A stretch of DNA of 64,000 bases, taken from positions 1 through 64,000 of the forward strand of contig NZ_LGDE01000458.1 in assembly GCF_001279725.1 (NCBI RefSeq), written 5' to 3'. The notes below the pieces were generated by a model that did not search any database, was not told the DNA's origin, and worked only from the letters and a program-made list of their open reading frames with translations. Below, in pieces: positions 58,341 to 64,000 of this stretch. Position numbers and translations under genes: made by a program. This stretch comes from Streptomyces sp. WM4235. Its GTDB lineage: Bacteria; Actinomycetota; Actinomycetes; Streptomycetales; Streptomycetaceae. The first letter of the stretch is position 1; each line of letters opens with the position of its first letter.

Positions 58341-59498
58341 TCAGTGGCCCTGACCGGCGGAGTCGAGGGCTCGCAGCACATCGGCGACCAGGTCCTCGGT
58401 GTCCTCGGCCCCGGCGGAGAAGCGGATGAACCCCTCCGGCACGGCGTCGCCACCCCACCGTCCACGCCGCTCGGCGGTGGACCGTACTCCCCCGAAACTC
58501 GTGGCGTCCTCGACCAGCCGCAGGGCGGCCATGAACCGTTCCGCCCTTTCGCGGTCCGCCAGGGTGAAGGAGACCACCGAGCCGAAGCCCGGCATTTGCC
58601 GCGCCGCCGTCTTGTGTGACGGGTCCGAGGGGAGGCCCGGGTAGCGCAGTCCGCTGACGTCGCCGCGGTCGGCGAGCGCTTCGGCGACGGCCTGGGCGTT
58701 GGCCCACTGGCGTTGGGCGCGCAGTTGGATGGTGGCGAGGGACCGGTGGGCGAGCCAGGCCTCCATGGGACCGGGGATCGCACCGACGATCTTGCGCCAG
58801 CGGCGGACGGCCGCCGCGAGATCGGGGTCGAGGCACACCACGTAGCCCAGGAGGAGGTCACCGTGGCCGGTGAGTCCCTTGGTGCCGCTGGCGACGGAGA
58901 AGTCCGCGCCGAGCTCCAGGGGTCGCTGCCCGAGCGGCGTGGCGAGGGTGTTGTCGACGGCGACCAGGGTTCCGCCGGCGTGCGCGGCGGCCACGAGACG
59001 CCGTACGTCGCACACGTCGAGCCCCGGGTTGGAGGGGGTCTCGATCCACAGCAGCCGGGCCCCGTCGAGCTCGGACAGCTGGGCCTCGTCCGCGGTCGGG
59101 GCGGTGCGCACGTGGATGCTGTACGCCTCCAACTGCTCGCGGAGTAGCGGCAGGGCCTGGTAGCCGTCGTCGGGAAGGACGACGGTGTCGCCGGTGCGAG
59201 CCTGGGAGAGCAGGACGGCGGAGACCGCGGCCATGCCGGAGGCGAAGACGATCGTCTCGACACCGCTGCGGCCGGGCGCCTCCAGTTCCCCGATGGCCTT
59301 CTCCAACAGGGTCCAGGTGGGGTTGGTGTCGCGGCCGTAGGTGTACGGGCCTTCGACGTCGCCGGGCAGGTGGAAGTGCGCGGCGAAGACCGGCCCGGGC
59401 AGGGTCGGCTCGTTCTTGACCGGTTCGGGCAGGCCGGCGCGGACGGCCCGGGTGCCGTCGCCGTATCCGTCGGTTCCGGGGGTGTGCGGGTCGTTCAC
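58341..59498 (-). CDS. Cystathionine gamma-synthase/lyase family PLP enzyme
   Basis: The 385-residue protein belongs to the Cys/Met metabolism PLP-dependent family. It has YTYGRDTNPTWTLLEKAIGE (cofactor phosphate-binding region), FASGMAAVSAVLL, VAVDNTLATPLGQ (Asp182) and ADFSVASGTKGLTGHGD with PLP lysine Lys207. Substrate choice between cystathionine synthase, lyase and methionine gamma-lyase cannot be decided from sequence. AAGGAG precedes the GTG. The gene stands alone between a terminator and a holin-like gene. Confidence 0.88.
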   Translation of the reverse strand: MNDPHTPGTDGYGDGTRAVRAGLPEPVKNEPTLPGPVFAAHFHLPGDVEGPYTYGRDTNPTWTLLEKAIGELEAPGRSGVETIVFASGMAAVSAVLLSQARTGDTVVLPDDGYQALPLLREQLEAYSIHVRTAPTADEAQLSELDGARLLWIETPSNPGLDVCDVRRLVAAAHAGGTLVAVDNTLATPLGQRPLELGADFSVASGTKGLTGHGDLLLGYVVCLDPDLAAAVRRWRKIVGAIPGPMEAWLAHRSLATIQLRAQRQWANAQAVAEALADRGDVSGLRYPGLPSDPSHKTAARQMPGFGSVVSFTLADRERAERFMAALRLVEDATSFGGVRSTAERRGRWGGDAVPEGFIRFSAGAEDTEDLVADVLRALDSAGQGH

Positions 59499-59579
59499 GG
59501 GGTGGGCTCCTTTACCGCCGTGCGTACGGCGTTCAGCATGCCGGGCCTCGCGGCCTCGACCGGTTCCAGGCCGTCCGAC

Positions 59580-59960
59580 TCAGTTCTTGTCGGGCAGGGC
59601 CAGGTTCACGGCCCAGGAGACGATGGAGATGATCAGACCACCCACGAGGGCGGTCCAGAAACCGTCGACGTGGAAGCTGAGGTCGAACTGCTTGGCAAGC
59701 CAGGAGGTGAGCAGCAACATCAAGGCGTTCACGACGAGGGTGAAGAGGCCGAGGGTGAGGACGAACAAGGGGAGCGAGAGCAGCCTCACCACGGGCTTGA
59801 CGATGAAGTTGACCAGGCCGAAGACCAGGGCGACCAGGATCAGGGTGAGGGCGCGCCGGCCGGTGCTGCTGCCGTCGTCGAGCGTGATGCCGGCCAGCAA
59901 CCAGATGGCGACGGCCAGAGCCGCCGCGTTCGCGAGCGTCTTGATTACGAAATTCGTCAT
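59580..59960 (-). CDS. Phage-holin-family (PF04020-like) four-helix membrane protein
   Basis: The 126-residue protein consists almost entirely of four membrane segments (AAALAVAIWLLAGI, LTLILVALVFGLVNFIV, LFVLTLGLFTLVVNALMLLL, ALVGGLIISIVSWAVNLAL). This matches the widespread bacterial 4-TM 'phage holin family' proteins, which are not from phage in most cases. The function is unknown. The ATG at 59960 gives the standard MTNFVIKTLANA start. It is divergent from the cupin gene. Confidence 0.87.
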   Translation of the reverse strand: MTNFVIKTLANAAALAVAIWLLAGITLDDGSSTGRRALTLILVALVFGLVNFIVKPVVRLLSLPLFVLTLGLFTLVVNALMLLLTSWLAKQFDLSFHVDGFWTALVGGLIISIVSWAVNLALPDKN

Positions 59961-60047
59961 GTGCCCGATCGTTGCAGAGAAGATCCTGGCGGGACATCGG
60001 CAGATCAGCGGATCCCGCGGCACCACGGAGCAAGGGGTAGAGGAACG

Positions 60048-60365
60048 ATGAAGGTCTTCCGGCTGGACGAACTCGAATCGGAGCGGGCCGCCAACGACGG
60101 CGCCTACCTCCAGTTCCTGCGGGAGCGGAACATGTCGGTCGGGTTGTACGCACTCGACGCGGGGCAGAGCGATCCGCAGCAGCCGCACCGGCAGGACGAG
60201 GTGTACTACGTGGTGAGCGGCCGGGCCGCGATCACGGTCGGGGAGGAGACGGAGACGGTGGCCAACGGCAGCGTCGTCTACGTGCCGGCCGGAGTGCCGC
60301 ACAAGTTCCACCACATCACCGAGCCGCTCAAGGTGTTGGTGGTGTTCTCCCCGCCGGAGGGCTGA
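60048..60365 (+). CDS. Cupin domain protein
   Basis: The 105-residue single-domain cupin has motif 1 PHRQDEVYYVVSGRAAITVG and motif 2 VVYVPAGVPHKFHHI, including histidines for a metal site. Its substrate is unknown. It lies upstream of DUF5326, separated by a hairpin, and is divergent from the holin-like gene. GAGGAACG precedes the ATG. Confidence 0.9.
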   Translation: MKVFRLDELESERAANDGAYLQFLRERNMSVGLYALDAGQSDPQQPHRQDEVYYVVSGRAAITVGEETETVANGSVVYVPAGVPHKFHHITEPLKVLVVFSPPEG

Positions 60366-60380
60366 AGGCCGAGGGTCGGG

Positions 60381-60411
60381 CCCCTGATCCCCCTAGGGGT
60401 TGGATCAGGGG
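60381..60411. terminator. Terminator after the cupin gene
   Basis: CCCCTGATCC (60381-60390) pairs with GGATCAGGGG (60402-60411), with an inner CCCTAGGGG that could extend it, 15 bp past the cupin stop. Confidence 0.65.
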
Positions 60412-60498
60412 GTTCCGAGGGCTCGCGGGACCCCGTTCGAAGCCGTGGCCTCCTAGCATCGAGAGCAGGAAGTCACGGACGAGGAAGAGGTAGGGGAC

Positions 60499-60726
60499 AT
60501 GGACGGGATCCGAGCGATGTTCGAGGGCATGCCGTGGTGGGTCAAGTGGATCGCCGTTCCACTGCTGGCTCTGGTCGTCTTCGGCGGTGTGATCACCGCC
60601 GTCCTCGGCACGCTGATCGCGCTCGTCTTCAAGCTGCTGCTCTTCGTCGCCCTGGTCGGCGGCCTGATCTTCGTGGTCAAGAAGTTCTCCGGCGCGGGTT
60701 CGAAGTCCTCCTCCCGCGACTGGTAG
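60499..60726 (+). CDS. DUF5326 family small membrane protein
   Basis: The 75-residue protein starts MDGIRAMFEGMPWWVKW and has two adjacent membrane segments (AVPLLALVVFGGVITAVLGTL and FKLLLFVALVGGLIFVV) and a Lys/Ser-rich tail. It matches the Streptomyces DUF5326 family found upstream of ssgR/ssgA. The function is unknown. GAGGAAGAGGTAGGGG precedes the ATG. Confidence 0.8.
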   Translation: MDGIRAMFEGMPWWVKWIAVPLLALVVFGGVITAVLGTLIALVFKLLLFVALVGGLIFVVKKFSGAGSKSSSRDW

Positions 60727-60981
60727 GACAACCCGCCCCACCGTCACCGGGATTGAGCCAGCAGGGGGAACGTGACGCGTGAAACCGTCCATACCCCAGG
60801 AATCGGCGGATAGAGTGGCAATCTGTGCCGTTCCCGGGGCACCGATAAAGCCGGTACTGCCGCTCTGACCCGCGGCTACGACGCATAGCCGACACGTGTG
60901 ACCCCCAGGATCACGGCATGTGCGGGGGTGGCCCCCGCAGAGTGGGCCCCTCAAGGCCCGCGCCATGCCTGGGGGTGAGCT
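60727..60981. other. ssgR upstream region
   Basis: This 255-bp region holds no supported gene. It contains a small hairpin GCGGGGGTGGCCCCCGC (60922-60938) shortly before the ssgR start. No clear promoter could be assigned. Confidence 0.4.
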
Positions 60982-61752
60982 TTGTCTTCGGTTCACAATT
61001 CCGCTGTACCGACTCTGATCGGCTCGGTGCAGCGGGCGCTGAGACTGCTCGAAGCCGTGGCCTCCCACAGCGGGGGAGCGCCGGCGAAACAACTGGCGCG
61101 CGAGGCCGGGCTCCCGCTTCCCACCGCGTATCACCTGCTGCGCACCCTGACCCACGAGGGCTATTTGCGCCGGGAGGGCGGAGTCTTCGTGCTCGGTGCT
61201 GCCGCGGGACGGCTCGCCGTTGGGGGACTTCAGCAGAAACGTCGCAGCATGATCCTCGATTCGCTCGCCCACTTCCGCGACGCCGTGGGGGCTCCCGTCT
61301 ACTTCGCGGTTTTCCGCGAGGGTGAGATCGAGGTCGTGGGTGTCTCGGACACCCAGTCCAGCCCGGCATGCGAGGAGTGGGCGGACTTCCGTGAGACCGG
61401 CCACGCCCACGCCATCGGTCAGTGTCTGTTGGGCCAACTCGACGACAAGACGCGCAAGGACTACTACGAGCGGCACCCGGTCGAGGCCATCACCCCCTAC
61501 ACGGTGCGGGACATGCGCTCCCTGGAGCAGCGCATCGAATCCCAGGGGCGGATGCAGCCCGTCGTCGAGCGGCAGGAGTACTCCCTGGGTACGGTGTGCG
61601 CGGCCATCCCGATCACTGCGGGAGACACTGCCGCGACCATGGCCATTTCTCTCCCCCTGCACCAAGAAGGTGAGTTGCTCAATGTAGTCAATCGACTACG
61701 GAGTGAAGTAGGCGCGCTGTTGAGCACCCTGTCCTTCTCTATCAGTATCTGA
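60982..61752 (+). CDS. ssgR: IclR-type regulator SsgR
   Basis: In S. coelicolor, SsgR activates the adjacent sporulation gene ssgA. The 256-residue protein has an IclR-type N-terminal HTH (SVQRALRLLEAVASHSGGAP, AKQLAREAGLPLPTAYHLLR) and an IclR effector domain (GAPVYFAVFREGEIEVVGV, IGQCLLGQLDD, GTVCAAIPITAG). The start is a TTG at 60982 behind GGGGGTGAG; it gives MSSVHNSAVPTLIGSVQ, and no ATG/GTG fits as well. It is followed 96 bp later by ssgA. Confidence 0.92.
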   Translation: MSSVHNSAVPTLIGSVQRALRLLEAVASHSGGAPAKQLAREAGLPLPTAYHLLRTLTHEGYLRREGGVFVLGAAAGRLAVGGLQQKRRSMILDSLAHFRDAVGAPVYFAVFREGEIEVVGVSDTQSSPACEEWADFRETGHAHAIGQCLLGQLDDKTRKDYYERHPVEAITPYTVRDMRSLEQRIESQGRMQPVVERQEYSLGTVCAAIPITAGDTAATMAISLPLHQEGELLNVVNRLRSEVGALLSTLSFSISI

Positions 61753-61848
61753 AAACTCACTCCTTGTGATCTGCAAGCACTTCCACCACTCTTGTCAAGA
61801 GGCCTAGAGGGACCATTCCTGGCCACTTCCACGACAGCGGGGTAGGCA

Positions 61849-62298
61849 ATGCGCGAGTCCGTACAGGCAGAGGTCATGATGAACTTCCTCGTCTCCGAGG
61901 AGCTTTCGTTCCGGATTCCGGTGGAACTCCGCTACGACGCTCACGACCCCTACGCGGTGCGCCTGACCTTCCACCTCCCCGGAGACGCGCCTGTGACCTG
62001 GGCATTCGGCCGAGAACTGCTCCTCGACGGCATCAACAAGTCCTGTGGGGAAGGTGATGTGCACATCGCCCCCACCGACCCGGAAGAGCTCTCGGATGTG
62101 CACATCCGTCTGCAGGTCGGAGGAGACAGGGCGCTGTTCCGTGCCGGCGCGGCGCCGCTCGTCGCGTTCCTCGACCGGACCGACCGTCTTGTTCCGCTCG
62201 GTCAGGAGCGCACTCTGAGTGACTTCGAGGGGAACCTCGACGAGGCGCTCGGCAAGATCCTGGACGAATCCCAGCAGAACGAGCGGAACGCGGGCTGA
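61849..62298 (+). CDS. ssgA: Sporulation/cell division protein SsgA
   Basis: SsgA is the founding SALP, a developmental protein that selects sites for sporulation septa and other wall remodelling in Streptomyces. The 149-residue protein starts MRESVQAEVMMNFLVSEELS and keeps the SALP core IPVELRYDAHDPYAVRLTFH, PVTWAFGRELLLDG, GDVHIAP and PLVAFLDRTDRLVPLG. It is a little longer at the C-terminus than I recall for S. coelicolor SsgA. It follows ssgR directly and points to a morphologically differentiating Streptomyces. Confidence 0.95.
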   Translation: MRESVQAEVMMNFLVSEELSFRIPVELRYDAHDPYAVRLTFHLPGDAPVTWAFGRELLLDGINKSCGEGDVHIAPTDPEELSDVHIRLQVGGDRALFRAGAAPLVAFLDRTDRLVPLGQERTLSDFEGNLDEALGKILDESQQNERNAG

Positions 62299-62360
62299 GC
62301 CACTGCCCCGTTCGTCGCGCTCACCATCCGCCGTTGTCCCTGTCCGGTCCCACCCGAAGT

Positions 62361-63752
62361 TCAGCGCTTGCGCCGCCGGCCCCGGCCACCGCGTACCGGC
62401 CCCGCGGCCGTCGTGGTGTCCGGAGCGCCCGGGCGGTCGGCGGAGACCACCAACGCGGCCAGTGCCGTGGTGACCGGTACCGAGGCCACGAGCCCGATCG
62501 ATCCCACGAGGGTCCGTACGATCTCCTCCGCGACCAGTTCGCTGTTGGCGACCGAGCCCACGCTGCTGTTCGCGATCGAGAACAGCAGGAGCAGGGGCAG
62601 CGCGGCGCCCGCGTACGCCAGCACCAGCGTGTTGACCACGGACGCGATGTGGTCGCGGCCGATCCGGATCCCGGCCCGGTACAGGGCGCGCGGGCCCATC
62701 TTCGGATCGGCCTGGTGAAGTTCCCACACGGCCGAGGTCTGGGTGACCGTCACGTCGTCGAGCACGCCCAGGGAACCGATGATCACGCCTGCGAGCAACA
62801 GGCCGCTCATGTCGATCTCCGGGTAAAGACCGTGGATCAGGCCGGTGTTGTCGTCGGTGTTCCCGCTGAGGAACGCCCAGCCGATGAACCAGGATCCCAA
62901 CAGGCCGATCAGCAGCAGTGAGACGAGCGTGCCGAGCACGGCGACAGAGGTGCGCGCGGTCAGCCCGTGGCACATGTAGAGGGCGATCAGCATGATCGCG
63001 CTGGCCCCGATGACCGCGACGAGCAGCGGGTTGGACCCCTGGAGGATCGCCGGGAGGATGAAGAGGGTCAGGACGGTGAAGCTGACCGCGAGCGCGATCA
63101 GGGCGAACAGCCCGCGCATTCGCCCGACGATGACGACCGCGACGGCGAAGATCCCGGCGAGCAGCGCCATCGGGAACTTCCGATTGACGTCGATCACGGA
63201 GTACTGGAGGTCCCTGGGTGCGTCCGGGGCGTACGCGACCACCACTTCCTGATCCTTCGCCAACTGGCGGGGAGCGCCGGGCTGGACGATCTCGAAGAAG
63301 GTCCGGCCCTTGTCGGTGCCGCTGGTGACCTCGATGGTGGCCTTCTTGCACTCGCCGGTCTGCGCGGCCTGGGCCTCACGGCCCTCGGGGGTCGAGGTGT
63401 CGCCCGTGGGGGGTACCTGCGAGGCGTTCACCGACTTGCAGTCGACTTGGACCAGGGTGACGACCTTCCCCTGCTGGGTCTGGCGGTCGAACCCGACTCC
63501 GGTGCGCTCGTGGGCGGGGGCGCCCCCCGGCCAGAGGACCACCATGCCGATGAAGACCGCCGTGGCGAAGGGGATCAGTACGGCCGCGATGACCTTGCGC
63601 AGGTGCTTGGAAACGGGAGCAGCCGGGCCGTGGCTGTGGCTGTGGGAATGTCCGTGGGAGGGGCTTGGCACATGGTCGAGCGGGGCGTGTTCGTGGCCGG
63701 CGTGACCGGTGTGCTCTGTGGGCTCGGTGGGGGGCTGCGGCGAGGTCGTCAC
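62361..63752 (-). CDS. YibE/F family membrane protein
   Basis: The 463-residue protein has a His-rich N-terminal cytoplasmic region (SHGHSHSHSHG), a membrane segment (VIAAVLIPFATAVFIGMVVLW), an extracytoplasmic domain of about 120 residues, then seven or eight membrane segments (for example ALLAGIFAVAVVIVGRMRGLF, SGLLLAGVIIGSLGVLDDVTVTQT) of the YibE/F family. The role is unknown; a transporter-like role is often suggested, and the His stretch hints at metal binding. The GTG at 63752 is my choice; GTG at 63785 is possible and neither has a good ribosome-binding site. Confidence 0.82.
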   Translation of the reverse strand: MTTSPQPPTEPTEHTGHAGHEHAPLDHVPSPSHGHSHSHSHGPAAPVSKHLRKVIAAVLIPFATAVFIGMVVLWPGGAPAHERTGVGFDRQTQQGKVVTLVQVDCKSVNASQVPPTGDTSTPEGREAQAAQTGECKKATIEVTSGTDKGRTFFEIVQPGAPRQLAKDQEVVVAYAPDAPRDLQYSVIDVNRKFPMALLAGIFAVAVVIVGRMRGLFALIALAVSFTVLTLFILPAILQGSNPLLVAVIGASAIMLIALYMCHGLTARTSVAVLGTLVSLLLIGLLGSWFIGWAFLSGNTDDNTGLIHGLYPEIDMSGLLLAGVIIGSLGVLDDVTVTQTSAVWELHQADPKMGPRALYRAGIRIGRDHIASVVNTLVLAYAGAALPLLLLFSIANSSVGSVANSELVAEEIVRTLVGSIGLVASVPVTTALAALVVSADRPGAPDTTTAAGPVRGGRGRRRKR

Positions 63753-63831
63753 CGGCCGATCATCGCAAGAGATGAGGGGGCCCACTGTTCAGCACGCCAC
63801 AGATGACGCTAGCGTGGGGGCACCTTTGCAC

Positions 63832-63956
63832 AACGCGGGAGCTCGGAGCACCGGGCTGAGAGGACGCTGATCACCGTACGCACGTCGTAACGACACGTAC
63901 GGGAAGAGGCTGCGTCGACCGCCGAACCTGTTACCGGGTAATGCCGGCGTAGGGAG
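63832..63956 (+). promoter_or_regulatory. TPP (thi-box) riboswitch upstream of thiC
   Basis: The leader of thiC contains the conserved TPP aptamer elements in order: GGAGCTCGG, then CACCGGGCTGAGAGG (the CTGAGA core), an optional hairpin with complementary ACGTACG/CGTACG-like arms, and ACCTGTTACCGGGTAATGCC with GGCGTAGGGA. It ends about 10 bp before the start of thiC, so thiamine pyrophosphate probably hides the ribosome-binding site and represses translation. Confidence 0.93.
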
Positions 63957-63966
63957 ATCAGGTCTC

Positions 63967-64000
63967 ATGACCATTCAGGATGCACGCACGCCTGCCATCA
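63967..64000 (+). CDS. thiC: Phosphomethylpyrimidine synthase ThiC (5' end only)
   Basis: The ATG at 63967 opens MTIQDARTPAI before the window ends, so only about 11 codons are present. The identification rests on the TPP riboswitch directly upstream, the matching N-terminus known for Streptomyces ThiC, and the genome context beside ssgA and yibE/F. ThiC makes the HMP-phosphate half of thiamine. Confidence 0.75.
   Translation, partial: MTIQDARTPAI

Noticed and set aside
59580..59960. Prophage remnant suggested by a 'holin' gene
   Set aside because: This four-helix family is widespread in chromosomes without phage genes, and no other phage gene is nearby.

Overview
The window is a core chromosomal segment of a Streptomyces species, or a very close relative. 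The evidence is the high-GC DNA, frequent GTG starts, the gene order gyrA-gyrB-dciA-recF-gnd-dnaN-oriC-dnaA-rpmH-rnpA-yidD-yidC-jag-rsmG-parA-parB, the Streptomyces-type parS sequence GTTTCACGTGAAAC, and the sporulation genes ssgR and ssgA next to thiC. No insertion sequence, prophage, CRISPR array, rRNA gene or biosynthetic gene cluster was found.

Layout. Positions 1-11,765 are read on the minus strand: a secreted/membrane protein of unknown function, a DLW-39 small protein, tRNA-Ile(GAT), a DUF3566 membrane protein, gyrA, gyrB, dciA, recF, gnd and dnaN. Positions 11,766-12,666 hold oriC with an array of DnaA boxes, followed by dnaA (minus). From 14.8 kb the plus strand carries rpmH, rnpA, yidD, yidC, jag, rsmG, parA and parB, then an acetyltransferase, trxA/trxB under a sigma-R type promoter, and a sigM-type ECF sigma factor with its zinc-finger anti-sigma factor. 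Positions 24.6-42.6 kb are rich in envelope genes: a membrane-anchored pseudokinase next to murJ, a DUF6049 exported protein, a class A penicillin-binding protein, a GT87-type glycosyltransferase, an alanine-racemase-like protein and FemX. Also here are cca, an MFS transporter, and ino1 with a PadR regulator and its operator.

Positions 43.3-48.5 kb hold rpsF-ssb-rpsR-rplI, a MATE transporter and dnaB. Positions 48.5-59.5 kb are a more variable stretch: DHFR-like reductase, DUF6193, serine hydrolase, HTH_42 protein, two GNATs, HAD phosphatase, flavohemoglobin-like protein, Nudix, LysR and a cystathionine gamma-synthase/lyase family enzyme. The right end holds a holin-like membrane protein, a cupin, DUF5326, ssgR, ssgA, a YibE/F protein, and a TPP riboswitch leading into thiC, which is cut by the window edge.

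The regulatory DNA gives the most interesting signals. Thirteen perfect parS sites lie between 18.2 and 54.7 kb. Four are packed into 98 bp over the promoter region of the HAD gene; one is the core of a perfect 40-bp palindrome between convergent genes; three lie inside genes and always encode V-S-R-E-T; one supplies a stop codon. A cluster of DnaA boxes sits directly upstream of a good promoter for dnaB, mirroring the arrangement at dnaA. The lysR gene carries the only in-frame TTA codon I found, which suggests bldA dependence. Everything was read by eye: start choices and family names are from recognition, not searches.
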